Positions 8,822-18,255 of a DNA stretch of 64,000 nucleotides are shown here, piece by piece. A model generated the notes under the pieces. It saw nothing but the letters and a program-made list of their open reading frames with translations. It was not told the origin of the DNA and ran no database searches. The DNA is from Flavobacterium tiangeerense (GTDB lineage Bacteria > Bacteroidota > Bacteroidia > Flavobacteriales > Flavobacteriaceae), in contig NZ_VLKO01000008.1 of the NCBI RefSeq assembly GCF_007830355.1, forward strand, positions 1 to 64,000, given 5' to 3'. Every line of letters begins with the position of its first letter. The first letter of the stretch is position 1. Made by a program: the position numbers and the translations under genes.

Positions 8822-11800
8822 ATGATTCATTTCTTTGAAAACCAAAGTAAAACCGTTTTTGCAGTACAAACGCAAAACGAAATCTCAGCTCAAGACATTT
8901 CAAAACTCAATTGGCTTTTTGCCGACGCACATATCCTAGAAAAATCCGTACTTACGGATTTTTTTGTTGGACCACGTGCCTCTATGGTTACGCCATGGAG
9001 TACCAATGCTGTAGAAATAACCCAAAATATGGGGATTTCTGGAATTATTAGAATTGAAGAATTCGAAAAAGTAGCTGCCGATTTCAATGATTTTGATCCG
9101 ATGTTACTTCAAAAATACACGGAATTACATCAAGACATTTTTACGATAAATATTGAACCTGAAGCCATTTTAGAAATTGATGATATTGATGCTTACAACA
9201 AACAAGAAGGTTTAGCTTTAAGTTTAGAAGAAGTAGAATATCTAGATAATTTAGCTACTAAACTAGAAAGAAAACTTACGGATTCTGAAATTTTTGCTTT
9301 CTCACAAGCCAATTCAGAACATTGTCGTCATAAAATTTTTAATGGAACTTTTGTGGTTGATGGAGAAGAAAAACCAACTTCCCTATTTAAGTTAATCAAA
9401 AAAACATCTCTAGAAAACCCTAACGATATCGTTTCGGCATATAAAGATAACGTCGCTTTTGTTAAAGGACCGAAAGTAACTCAATTCGCACCAAAAAGCG
9501 CAGACAAACCTGATTTTTACGAAGAAAAAGAATTTGATTCTGTACTTTCTTTAAAAGCAGAAACGCACAATTTTCCAACAACAGTTGAGCCTTTCAACGG
9601 AGCTGCAACAGGTTCTGGAGGAGAAATTCGTGACCGATTGGCTGGCGGACAAGGTTCATTACCCTTAGCAGGAACCGCTGTTTATATGACTTCTTATTCA
9701 AGATTAACAAACAATCGCAAGTATGAAGGCGCCATGGAAGAACGTCCTTGGTTGTATCAAACGCCAATGGATATTTTAATTAAAGCCTCAAATGGAGCTT
9801 CGGATTTCGGAAATAAATTTGGGCAACCGCTAATTACTGGTTCGGTTTTAACTTTCGAACACGAAGAAGAAAATCGCAAAATTGGTTACGATAAAGTAAT
9901 CATGCAAGCGGGTGGAATTGGTTACGGAAAATTAGATCAAGCGATTAAAAAGAAACCACAAGAAGGCGATAAAATTGTCATTCTTGGTGGAGAAAATTAT
10001 AGAATTGGAATGGGTGGAGCTGCTGTTTCCTCAGCAGATACAGGAGCTTTTGGTTCAGGAATTGAATTAAATGCCATCCAACGTTCTAATCCAGAAATGC
10101 AAAAACGTGCCGCAAATGCTATTCGTGGTTTAGTGGAAAGTGATCACAATCCAATTGTTTCAATTCACGATCATGGTGCGGGTGGACATTTAAATTGTTT
10201 GTCAGAATTAGTCGAAGAAACAGGTGGATTAATTGATTTAGATAAATTACCAGTTGGAGATCCAACACTTTCCGCTAAAGAAATCATCGGAAATGAATCT
10301 CAAGAAAGAATGGGATTAGTAATTGGTGCGAAAGACATGGACATCTTACAACTAATTGCAGATAGAGAACGTTCTCCAATGTATGAAGTTGGTGTAGTTA
10401 CTAATGACCACAGATTTACATTCGAATCGAAATCTACAGGTTTAAAACCTATGGATTATTCTTTGGAAGACTTTTTCGGAAGTTCACCAAAAACAATTAT
10501 GAATGACAAAACAATTGCTAGAAATTACAGCAATTCAGAATATAACTCAAAAGAAATCCCAACCTATTTAGAGCAAGTTTTACAACTTGAAGCTGTGGCT
10601 TGTAAAGATTGGTTAACGAACAAAGTCGACCGCTGTGTAGGTGGAAAAGTGGCCAAACAACAATGTGCTGGACCGTTACAATTGCCTTTAAACAATGTAG
10701 GTGTAATGGCTTTAGATTTCAAAGGAAAAGAAGGAATTGCGACTTCAATTGGCCACGCTCCTATTTCGTCTTTAATTGATCCAGTTGCTGGTACAAGAAA
10801 TGCTATTGCTGAGTCACTTTCTAATTTAGTTTGGGCGCCATTGAAAGACGGTTTAGATTCTGTTTCCTTATCGGCAAACTGGATGTGGGCTTGTAAAAAC
10901 GAAGGTGAAGATGCTCGTTTATATGAAGCGGTTCAAGCTTGTTCAGATTTCGCTATCGAATTAGGAATCAACATTCCAACAGGAAAGGATTCGCTTTCGA
11001 TGAAACAAAAATATCCGAATGATGAAGTAATTGCACCAGGAACAGTGATTATTTCTGCTGCTGGAAATTGTTCAAACATTACTAAGGTTGTAGAACCTGT
11101 TTTACAACGAAATGATGGGAACATTTACTACTTAAACTTATCGCAAGATAGTTTTAAATTAGGAGGTTCTTCATTTAATCAAACGCAAAATAAAATTGGA
11201 AATGAAACGCCAACTATCAAAAATGCGGCTTTCTTCAAAAATGCATTTAATACGTTACAAGATTTAATCAAAGAAAGAAAAATCAAAGCCGGGCATGATA
11301 TCGGAAGTGGTGGTTTAATCACAACTTTATTAGAAATGTGTTTTGCTGATGTGAATTTAGGTGCGAATTTCGACTTAACTGCTATCAATGAAATCGATTC
11401 TACTAAATTATTGTTTTCAGAAAATATTGCGGTTGTTTTCCAAGCGGATGCTGAAGTAGAAGCAATATTTAAAGCCAATGGCGTTGAAATTTTCAATATT
11501 GGAACGGTAACGAATTCGGATACAATTTCTATTGTAAATCATGAAGATTCCTTTGAATTTTCTTCAAAAAAATATAGAGAAATTTGGTTTGAAACCTCTT
11601 TCTTATTAGATCAAAAACAAACTAAAAATGGTAAATCGTTAGAGCGCTATGAAAATTTCGCCAATCAGCCTTTAACGTTTACTTTCCCATCTCATTTTGA
11701 TGGAAAATTACCAGTAGTTTCAAACATAAACCGACCAAAAGCGGCGATTATTCGTGAAAAAGGAAGTAATTCTGAGCGCGAAATGGCAAATGCTATGTAT

Positions 11801-12484
11801 TTAGCAGGTTTTGATGTTAAAGACGTTCACATGACGGATTTAATTTCGGGAAGAGAAACTTTAGAAGACATTCAATTTATTGGAGCGGTTGGTGGATTCT
11901 CTAATTCAGATGTTTTAGGATCAGCAAAAGGCTGGGCTGGAGCGTTTTTATACAATGAAAAAGCGAATACGGCCTTAAAAAACTTCTTTAAAAGAGAAAA
12001 CACACTTTCTGTTGGTATTTGTAATGGTTGTCAGTTGATGATGGAACTTGAATTAATCAATCCAGAACATGAAATACATGGAAAGATGAAACACAACGAT
12101 TCACATAAACATGAAAGCGGCTTTACCTCAGTAAAAATTCAGAAAAACAATTCGGTAATGCTTTCTACTTTAGAAGGAGCTACTTTAGGGGTTTGGATTT
12201 CTCATGGTGAAGGAAAATTCAATTTGCCATTAGCAGAAGAAAATTATAACATCGTTGCCAAATATGGTTATGAAGATTATCCAGCTAATCCAAATGGATC
12301 GGAATACAACACGGCCATGATGTGCGACACAACAGGAAGACATTTAGTAATGATGCCACATATTGAACGTTCTACTTTCCCTTGGAACTGGGCTAATTAT
12401 CCAGAAAGAAGTGTGAAAGACGAAGTGTCGCCTTGGTTAGAAGCGTTTGTAAATGCTAGAACTTGGATAGAAAATAAAAAATAA
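8822..12484 (+). CDS. purL: Phosphoribosylformylglycinamidine synthase (single-chain PurL)
   Basis: 1220 residues, the large single-chain form of the enzyme. It converts FGAR + glutamine + ATP to FGAM in purine synthesis. It has an N-terminal PurS-like region, a linker, paired AIRS-like ATP domains (for example ETHNFPTTVEPFNGAATGSG and HDHGAGGHLNCL) and a C-terminal glutamine amidotransferase with nucleophile Cys about residue 1067 in GICNGCQ, plus a late HGEGKF. The ATG at 8822 is preferred because the 75-nt upstream extension overlaps the previous gene's terminator and this gene's -7 element. The gene is monocistronic with a strong terminator. Confidence 0.97.
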   Translation: MIHFFENQSKTVFAVQTQNEISAQDISKLNWLFADAHILEKSVLTDFFVGPRASMVTPWSTNAVEITQNMGISGIIRIEEFEKVAADFNDFDPMLLQKYTELHQDIFTINIEPEAILEIDDIDAYNKQEGLALSLEEVEYLDNLATKLERKLTDSEIFAFSQANSEHCRHKIFNGTFVVDGEEKPTSLFKLIKKTSLENPNDIVSAYKDNVAFVKGPKVTQFAPKSADKPDFYEEKEFDSVLSLKAETHNFPTTVEPFNGAATGSGGEIRDRLAGGQGSLPLAGTAVYMTSYSRLTNNRKYEGAMEERPWLYQTPMDILIKASNGASDFGNKFGQPLITGSVLTFEHEEENRKIGYDKVIMQAGGIGYGKLDQAIKKKPQEGDKIVILGGENYRIGMGGAAVSSADTGAFGSGIELNAIQRSNPEMQKRAANAIRGLVESDHNPIVSIHDHGAGGHLNCLSELVEETGGLIDLDKLPVGDPTLSAKEIIGNESQERMGLVIGAKDMDILQLIADRERSPMYEVGVVTNDHRFTFESKSTGLKPMDYSLEDFFGSSPKTIMNDKTIARNYSNSEYNSKEIPTYLEQVLQLEAVACKDWLTNKVDRCVGGKVAKQQCAGPLQLPLNNVGVMALDFKGKEGIATSIGHAPISSLIDPVAGTRNAIAESLSNLVWAPLKDGLDSVSLSANWMWACKNEGEDARLYEAVQACSDFAIELGINIPTGKDSLSMKQKYPNDEVIAPGTVIISAAGNCSNITKVVEPVLQRNDGNIYYLNLSQDSFKLGGSSFNQTQNKIGNETPTIKNAAFFKNAFNTLQDLIKERKIKAGHDIGSGGLITTLLEMCFADVNLGANFDLTAINEIDSTKLLFSENIAVVFQADAEVEAIFKANGVEIFNIGTVTNSDTISIVNHEDSFEFSSKKYREIWFETSFLLDQKQTKNGKSLERYENFANQPLTFTFPSHFDGKLPVVSNINRPKAAIIREKGSNSEREMANAMYLAGFDVKDVHMTDLISGRETLEDIQFIGAVGGFSNSDVLGSAKGWAGAFLYNEKANTALKNFFKRENTLSVGICNGCQLMMELELINPEHEIHGKMKHNDSHKHESGFTSVKIQKNNSVMLSTLEGATLGVWISHGEGKFNLPLAEENYNIVAKYGYEDYPANPNGSEYNTAMMCDTTGRHLVMMPHIERSTFPWNWANYPERSVKDEVSPWLEAFVNARTWIENKK

Positions 12485-12856
12485 GGTATATTATTTTAGT
12501 GAAACTAACTTTTTAAAAGGCGCTTTTTTACAAAAGCGCCTTTTTTTATATAGTACTTTGATGTTACTCAGTATTTTATGCGGTAAATAGTAATGAATGT
12601 GAATTAAACTTGGGTTAATACAGTATTTCATGGAATTTAATTACTAATAATAATACCCTACAGCATTTATTTAAAATAAATAAAAATTAAGAAAGAGACT
12701 TTACAATGAGGTGTGTAATTCTTAATTTAGCAAATATAACTCATTGAAAAATGGATACTTATAAATAAATTGATTTTTTTTCAAAAAAAATAAAACCAAA
12801 AGAGAAGTATCTCCGTAAATGACAAAAACAAAGTTAAATAATAAACAACAACCATT
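12485..12856 (+). other. Intergenic region downstream of purL
   Basis: 372 nt holding the purL terminator (12517-12548) and then about 300 nt of very AT-rich sequence before the membrane protein gene. I see no ORF and no exact TAnnTTTG element in it. Confidence 0.6.
12517..12548 (+). terminator. Terminator after purL
   Basis: Stem AGGCGCTTTT / AAAAGCGCCT (12518-12541 region) with a short loop, followed by seven T. Confidence 0.9.
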
Positions 12857-13741
12857 ATGATTAAAAAACAAATAGTACTATTACTTGCAGTAACTACACT
12901 AGGATGTGTTACCACTGCATTTTCACAAAGCCCAATTAGCGGTTTTATGCAAGGAAAAGGAAAGGGAAATGTTGCGCTTTCTTATAGTTTTGAGAAATAT
13001 GATAATGTTTTTCTTGTTCCACAAGAAGTTGAGAGCGTTCCTGTTTTTAATGACGTAAAAATTACTAGCGCATCTATTTATGGTGTTTACGGAATCTCGG
13101 ATCAAGTTGATGTTGTAATGGTTTTACCATACATAACAGCAACTGGTAATGCATCACAAGAAGTATTGACAAACAATAACTTTGAAAATGAGAGAAAAGG
13201 TCTTCAAGATGTTTCAGTTTTTGTAAAGTACAGTCCGTTTTATTTTGATTTCGGAAAATCATCGCTACGTCTTATAGGAGCTTTGGGACTTAAAACACCG
13301 CTAGGAGATTACAACGTTAATGAGGGATTACAATCCATCATCGCTATTGGAAACCGTTCTACAACATTTAGTACAACCGGTATGGCCATGTATAAAATGA
13401 ATTCGGGAGTTTTTGCATCCGCACAATTTGCTGGAAACTTTGCTTCTAATGAAGTTCCAAATTCTTACTCAAGTGAAGTAAAATTAGGATATGCAGCATC
13501 TTTATTCTACGCTGATGCTTTTATTGCCAACCAAACATCTACAAGTGGTGTTGATATTCTTGGAGAAGGATTCACTGGTTTTTTCCCAAGTACACAAGTA
13601 AATTATACTAAAATAGGATTGAATCTTTACACCCCGATTACAAAAGAAGTAGGTATTTCAGCAGGTGCAAGCACTGTAATTGAAGGTAGAAACGTTGGTA
13701 AAGCAACTGGTTTATACGGTGGTTTAGTATACAAATTTTAA
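12857..13741 (+). CDS. Outer-membrane beta-barrel-type protein of unknown function
   Basis: 294 residues with a signal peptide (about 1-23, ending TTAFSQ). The mature part consists of alternating amphipathic strands rich in Gly, Ser, Tyr and Phe, such as KGNVALSYSFEKYDNVFLV, and ends in GLYGGLVYKF with the C-terminal Phe typical of outer-membrane barrels. It resembles the 'transporter/MetA-like' barrels annotated in Bacteroidota, but I cannot assign a substrate. It is followed after 19 nt by a FAS1-domain lipoprotein, so the two are probably co-transcribed and may act together at the cell surface. Confidence 0.75.
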   Translation: MIKKQIVLLLAVTTLGCVTTAFSQSPISGFMQGKGKGNVALSYSFEKYDNVFLVPQEVESVPVFNDVKITSASIYGVYGISDQVDVVMVLPYITATGNASQEVLTNNNFENERKGLQDVSVFVKYSPFYFDFGKSSLRLIGALGLKTPLGDYNVNEGLQSIIAIGNRSTTFSTTGMAMYKMNSGVFASAQFAGNFASNEVPNSYSSEVKLGYAASLFYADAFIANQTSTSGVDILGEGFTGFFPSTQVNYTKIGLNLYTPITKEVGISAGASTVIEGRNVGKATGLYGGLVYKF

Positions 13742-13760
13742 TAAAAAAACAGTCAACAAA

Positions 13761-14720
13761 ATGAAAAACGTAAACATAAAAAGCGTAGTAGTAGCGCTAT
13801 CATTACTAGCTACATTGTCATCATGTGAGAATGATTACCAAGATGAGAAACCAAGTATTGCAGCAATTGCAGTAGCAAATGCAAATTTTAGTACTCTAGA
13901 AGGAGCTGCTATTCAAGGTGGAGTTGCTGGTGTATTGAGTAACAGTAACCCAAACGATCCATCAGGAAAATATACAGTTTTTGCACCAACAAATGATGCT
14001 TTCGCAAAATTAGGACTTGTAAATAGCGGAAGCCTTGGGGTTTTGCAAAACAGTTTTTTAACGAATACTTTATTATACCACGTTTCTAACGGAAGTTTAA
14101 TGGCAAACCAAATTATGGCTGGAGGAACATCTGCATCTGCATTAAGCATAAACAGACGTTTTATTAGTAGAGGAAGTGATTTGTATATTAACGGATCAAA
14201 AATAATTCTTACAGATGTAGCAGCAAGTAACGGAACAGTTCACGCTATAGATAAAGTAATGATTGCTACCGGAGTAAACATTGTAGACTCAGCAATATTA
14301 CTTAAAGATTCTAAAGTTTTTAAATCACCAGAACTTACATTTCTAGTCCAAGCAGTTATTTCATCTGGATTAGCACCTACATTATCAAATCCAGCAAACA
14401 ATTTCACTATTTATGCGCCAACAGATGCTGCATTTAAAGCTGCTGGTTTTGCAACGATTCAAGATGTAGCTAACGCTCCTCAAGCAGTTTTACAACAAGT
14501 TCTATTAAACCATGCTATTAGCGGTGGTAAATTTACTTCTGAGCAAACTGCAACAACAGCTACAACAGCTGGTGGTGGTACTTTAACATACAGCCCGTTC
14601 TTAAATGGAGTATTTACAGTTAAAAGTAATGGGAATACTATTCCTGCTAACATGGTTATTCCTGATATCCAATGTAGTAATGGTGTGGTACATATCATTG
14701 ATAGAGTTTTACTACCATAA
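13761..14720 (+). CDS. Fasciclin (FAS1) domain lipoprotein with two FAS1 repeats
   Basis: 319 residues. A lipoprotein signal peptide ends at LSSC (Cys about residue 22). Two FAS1 domains follow, each with the hallmarks TVFAPTNDAF (about 71-80) or TIYAPTDAAF and a later GTVHAIDKVM or GVVHIIDRVL. FAS1 domains mediate adhesion or small-ligand binding. The protein is probably anchored in the outer membrane. The 19-nt gap from the preceding barrel gene suggests an operon. Function beyond surface adhesion or binding is not evident. Confidence 0.88.
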   Translation: MKNVNIKSVVVALSLLATLSSCENDYQDEKPSIAAIAVANANFSTLEGAAIQGGVAGVLSNSNPNDPSGKYTVFAPTNDAFAKLGLVNSGSLGVLQNSFLTNTLLYHVSNGSLMANQIMAGGTSASALSINRRFISRGSDLYINGSKIILTDVAASNGTVHAIDKVMIATGVNIVDSAILLKDSKVFKSPELTFLVQAVISSGLAPTLSNPANNFTIYAPTDAAFKAAGFATIQDVANAPQAVLQQVLLNHAISGGKFTSEQTATTATTAGGGTLTYSPFLNGVFTVKSNGNTIPANMVIPDIQCSNGVVHIIDRVLLP

Positions 14721-14740
14721 AAATTCAGAAAAAATTATAA

Positions 14741-14778
14741 AAAAATAGTTTTACTTAATGGTAAGACTATTTTTTTTG
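14741..14778 (+). terminator. Terminator of the barrel-FAS1 operon
   Basis: Stem AAATAGTTTTAC / GTAAGACTATTT (one G-T pair) around TTAATG, followed by a T run. Confidence 0.75.
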
Positions 14779-14794
14779 GCTGTAGCCAAAAAAA
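14771..14794 (-). terminator. Terminator of the LysR gene
   Basis: Hairpin TTGGC / GCCAA with loop TGTA and flanking A/T runs on both sides. It can serve the minus-strand LysR gene ending at 14798. It directly abuts the plus-strand terminator. Confidence 0.65.
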
Positions 14795-14797
14795 GAT

Positions 14798-15721
14798 TCA
14801 ATATCCTTCAGACCAATTGAATTTTTCTTCAATAATAGTTGCTTTTTCTTGAGCCAAATGTGCTAAGAATGCAGCCGCAACAGGCGCGTGTTTTTTACCT
14901 TTTAACCAAATAATACTCCACGTTGTGGTAATAGGTAATCCTTTGAAAGGAATAATCTGAAGCTCTTTATTAGCCAATTCATTTTTTATTCCAATAAGTG
15001 GCATTATTGAACATCCTAGTCCTGCAATTACAGCTTGTTTTACCGCTTCATTTGAGGTTAATTCCATTTTTTTGGGAATTGTTACAGCATTTTTATTTAT
15101 AAAATTTTCCATTAATTGGCGTGTACCTGATCCTTTTTCTCTAAATATAAGAGGGACATTATTAAAAATAGTATCCTGATTTTGAAGGTTTGCTTTGTCT
15201 AAATTTGAATTTGCAACGAGATATAATTTATTTTGCAAAAGATCCAATCGTTCCACATTCATATTAGTAGGCAACACCGATACCAAAGCAAAATCTATTT
15301 CATTCTTTTCAAGACTACTCAAAACTTTACTTTTATTGGTTACATCCATTTGTAGTTCAATACTAGAATGCAGTTTCATGAAATGAGACAAAAAATAAGG
15401 CATAACATATTTACCGGTAGACACAACTGACACTTTCAATCTACCACTCAATTGCCCCTTGAAGGCCATCGTTTTGTAGTTTATCGTCTCCACTTGGTTG
15501 ATTATATTTTGAGCTACATCAGCAATTTCCTGACCAAAATCACTGATATACAAACGTCTACCAACCACTTCTGTTAGCGGAATATCAAACTGATCTTGGA
15601 AGTTTTTTAATTGTATAGATACAGCGGGTTGTGTAAGATGCAACTCCTCGGCTGCTTTAGTAACACTTTTGGTTTGAACTACTTTAAGAAATATTTGAAG
15701 TTGATGGAGTGTGTAGTTCAT
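14798..15721 (-). CDS. LysR-family transcriptional regulator
   Basis: 307 residues. The N-terminal winged helix-turn-helix (about 1-60) includes KAAEELHLTQPAVSIQLKNF and is followed by a LysR substrate-binding domain (about 90-295, VSVVSTGKYVMPYFLSHF, EKGSGTRQLMENFI, GLGCSIMPLIGI). The LTQPAVS recognition helix is standard. The inducer and targets are unknown. Its neighbours are the barrel-FAS1 pair, convergent to it, and an acyl-CoA synthetase 478 nt away on the other side, so a divergent control function is possible but not shown. Confidence 0.9.
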   Translation of the reverse strand: MNYTLHQLQIFLKVVQTKSVTKAAEELHLTQPAVSIQLKNFQDQFDIPLTEVVGRRLYISDFGQEIADVAQNIINQVETINYKTMAFKGQLSGRLKVSVVSTGKYVMPYFLSHFMKLHSSIELQMDVTNKSKVLSSLEKNEIDFALVSVLPTNMNVERLDLLQNKLYLVANSNLDKANLQNQDTIFNNVPLIFREKGSGTRQLMENFINKNAVTIPKKMELTSNEAVKQAVIAGLGCSIMPLIGIKNELANKELQIIPFKGLPITTTWSIIWLKGKKHAPVAAAFLAHLAQEKATIIEEKFNWSEGY

Positions 15722-16199
15722 ATATATAATTTATAGTAATCATTACAAATATAAATAAAAATTAATGTATCCCATCTATTATCTTAGCTCTAAATTTAAT
15801 TAAGAAACATTTCTATTAGGAATTAGTACTTCAATAAAGTTAAATTAAACTGTAGTAGTTCGTTTTCTGATATTTTGAATTAGTACCCAAATACAGCAAC
15901 GCCATTATTTTTGTTTGAATTATATTCGCTTAATTACTTCTCCAATGATAATTAAGCGAAATAATTCCTTTAGTAAGAAACTACTATGAAAAACCACTTT
16001 TTTTTTAATACTTACATTTAATATCAAAAAGATATAACCACTATTTTTATGCATTTAAAACAAATAAACAAAGTAGTAGAAAACTTGAATATCTAAGTTG
16101 AAAACACCAATAAATATTAATTTTCACTATAAAATTTCTAATTATAAAAATTAATCACTAATTTTTTTTTAATTTGCAATTCAAACCAATATTTCCATA
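15722..16199. other. Intergenic region between the LysR and acyl-CoA synthetase genes
   Basis: 478 nt of very AT-rich non-coding DNA between divergent genes. A minus-strand TAnnTTTG match (15746-15753) is the likely LysR promoter. Just upstream of the plus-strand gene there is only a one-base-short variant (TAATTTG near 16171). No ORF or strong hairpin is evident. Confidence 0.6.
15746..15753 (-). promoter_or_regulatory. -7 element (TATATTTG) for the LysR gene
   Basis: Exact TAnnTTTG on the minus strand, 24 nt upstream of the LysR start. No clear -33 TTG. Confidence 0.5.
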
Positions 16200-17975
16200 A
16201 TGATAAATATCACCCGCCTCTTTGATTTCCCTTACTACCAACAAGAAAAATATACATCTATTCCGGATGCGTTGGTTACCAAACAAAATGGAGAATGGAT
16301 TAAAACCTCTACGCAAGAATACATTGCTAATGCCAATGCTATATCTCGTGCATTGATCAAACTAGGAGTTCAAAAAAATGATAAAATTGCTATCATATCC
16401 ACTAATAATAGAACTGAATGGAATGTAATGGATATTGGTGTATTACAAACAGGTGCACAAACTGTGCCTATTTATCCAACTATTGCCGAGGATGATTACG
16501 AATACATTTTAAATCACTCTGAATCTATTTATTGTTTTGTATCAGATACCGAAGTGTTACGAAAATTACGTTTGGTTCAAAAAAATGTTCCAACTTTAAG
16601 AGGGATTTACTCTTTTAATGAAATAGAAGGATGTACAAACTGGAAGGAATTACTAGTTCTAGGTCAGGATATGAGTCATCAAGATACAGTAGAGCAACGC
16701 AAAAATGATGTAAAATCAGAGGATTTAGCTACTATTATTTACACTTCTGGGACAACAGGAAGACCAAAAGGAGTAATGTTATCGCACCAAAATATAGTTT
16801 CTAATGTTTTAGACAGCGCCAAAAGAATTCCTTTTGAAGCAGGAAAAAGTAGAGCGTTGAGCTTCTTGCCTATTTGCCACATTTTTGAACGCATGATTCT
16901 CTATTTATACCAATATTATGGTGTTTCCATCTATTTTGGAGAATCAATTGAGCGAATTAGTGACAACATTAAAGAAGTACAACCTACTGTAATTACTGCT
17001 GTTCCTAGACTTCTTGAAAAAGTATATGATAAAATATATGCTAAAGGAACGGAGCTTACTGGAATAAAGAAAAAACTTTTTTTCTGGGCAATCGATTTAG
17101 GTCTTGTATATGAGCCTTATGGCAAAAACGGATTTTGGTATGAGTTCCAACTTAAAATTGCACGAAAACTAATTTTTAGCAAATGGAAAGAAGGTTTAGG
17201 CGGAAAATTAGACTTGATGGTATCTGGAAGTGCTGCTTTGCAACCTAGATTAGCCAGAATATTTGCTGCTGCAGAAATTCCTGTTATGGAAGGATACGGA
17301 CTGACGGAAACTTCTCCTGTTATTTCTGTAAACGATCTTAGAAACAAAGGTTTTAGAGTAGGTACAGTTGGAAAAGTGATTGATAACGTATCTGTAGTAA
17401 TTGCCGAAGATGGTGAAATTCTTTGTAAAGGACCCAATGTAATGATGGGATATTACAAAGACCCACAATTAACCAGTGAGGTTATTACAGATAATTACTT
17501 TCATACAGGTGACATAGGAGAATTTGACAAAGAAGGATTCTTGAAGATAACAGATCGTAAAAAAGAAATGTTTAAAACCTCAGGAGGTAAATATATTGCT
17601 CCGCAACTAATTGAAAATACCATGAAACAATCTCGCTTTATTGAGCAAATCATGGTTATAGGTGATGGACAAAAAATGCCTGGAGCCTTCATTCAACCTA
17701 GTTTTGAATTTATTAAAGAATGGGCTTTAATTCATAAAATTGAATTAGGTAGCAGCAATGAAGCTATTGTAGCCAATGAAAAAGTAATAGAACGCATTCA
17801 GCAAGAAGTTGATACTTTGAATGAAAAATTTGGAAATTGGGAAAAAATAAAACGTTTTGAACTTACGCCAAATATATGGTCTATAGAAGGAGGAGAACTC
17901 ACTCCTACTCTAAAATTAAAACGAAAAATAGTTTTACAAAAATATGCTGACTTATTTAATAAAATTTACAATTAA
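16200..17975 (+). CDS. fadD: Long-chain acyl-CoA synthetase (AMP-forming)
   Basis: 591-residue adenylate-forming enzyme that activates free fatty acids with ATP and CoA at the inner membrane. The AMP-binding motif TIIYTSGTTGRPKGVMLSH lies at about residues 179-197, followed by GYGLTETSPVIS and the hinge TGDIGEFDKEGFLKITDRKK and lysine-bearing C-terminal subdomain. The length fits the long-chain (FadD15/FAA1-like) group. It is transcribed alone, with its own terminator, upstream of the MarR-fadN-fadA-fadE unit that would use its product. Confidence 0.92.
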   Translation: MINITRLFDFPYYQQEKYTSIPDALVTKQNGEWIKTSTQEYIANANAISRALIKLGVQKNDKIAIISTNNRTEWNVMDIGVLQTGAQTVPIYPTIAEDDYEYILNHSESIYCFVSDTEVLRKLRLVQKNVPTLRGIYSFNEIEGCTNWKELLVLGQDMSHQDTVEQRKNDVKSEDLATIIYTSGTTGRPKGVMLSHQNIVSNVLDSAKRIPFEAGKSRALSFLPICHIFERMILYLYQYYGVSIYFGESIERISDNIKEVQPTVITAVPRLLEKVYDKIYAKGTELTGIKKKLFFWAIDLGLVYEPYGKNGFWYEFQLKIARKLIFSKWKEGLGGKLDLMVSGSAALQPRLARIFAAAEIPVMEGYGLTETSPVISVNDLRNKGFRVGTVGKVIDNVSVVIAEDGEILCKGPNVMMGYYKDPQLTSEVITDNYFHTGDIGEFDKEGFLKITDRKKEMFKTSGGKYIAPQLIENTMKQSRFIEQIMVIGDGQKMPGAFIQPSFEFIKEWALIHKIELGSSNEAIVANEKVIERIQQEVDTLNEKFGNWEKIKRFELTPNIWSIEGGELTPTLKLKRKIVLQKYADLFNKIYN

Positions 17976-18034
17976 TATAATGTCTTAAAACCTTCTCAAG
18001 GATTTTAAATTAAAATATAATGTTATCCATTATC

Positions 18035-18067
18035 AGCCATAAGTTTTACTTGTGGCTTTTTTTTTGG
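18035..18067 (+). terminator. Terminator after acyl-CoA synthetase
   Basis: 9-bp stem AGCCATAAG / CTTGTGGCT (one T-G pair, 18035-18043 and 18049-18057) followed by a long T run. Confidence 0.85.
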
Positions 18068-18204
18068 TCTAAAAATATGGCTTTGTCTGGTTATAACAAC
18101 ATATGGACTACAACCCACCACAAGATACTTTACCTTATAAAGTTCTCATATTCAAGAATGTTTTTTTATATTTAATAAATTTTTAATAAAAAAAACACTT
18201 TTAT

Positions 18205-18216
18205 TATGCGTGCATA
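18205..18216. promoter_or_regulatory. Candidate operator palindrome upstream of the MarR gene
   Basis: TATGC-GT-GCATA, a perfect 5-bp inverted repeat with a 2-nt spacer, ends 13 nt before the -7 element (18230) and therefore covers the -33 region. Position and symmetry fit a repressor site, probably for autoregulation by the MarR protein. This is inferred, not shown. Confidence 0.4.
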
Positions 18217-18229
18217 GTATTTTTTTTAT

Positions 18230-18237
18230 TATATTTG
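18230..18237 (+). promoter_or_regulatory. -7 element (TATATTTG) of the MarR-fad operon
   Basis: Exact TAnnTTTG, 18 nt upstream of the MarR ATG. It overlaps no other gene. Confidence 0.65.
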
Positions 18238-18255
18238 AAATCGATATAGTTTCCC

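Noticed and set aside
11179-11496. 105-codon minus-strand frame inside purL
   Set aside because: Antisense shadow of a conserved gene, with no start context or family match. The same holds for the other antisense frames within fadD, ftsH and thiolase.
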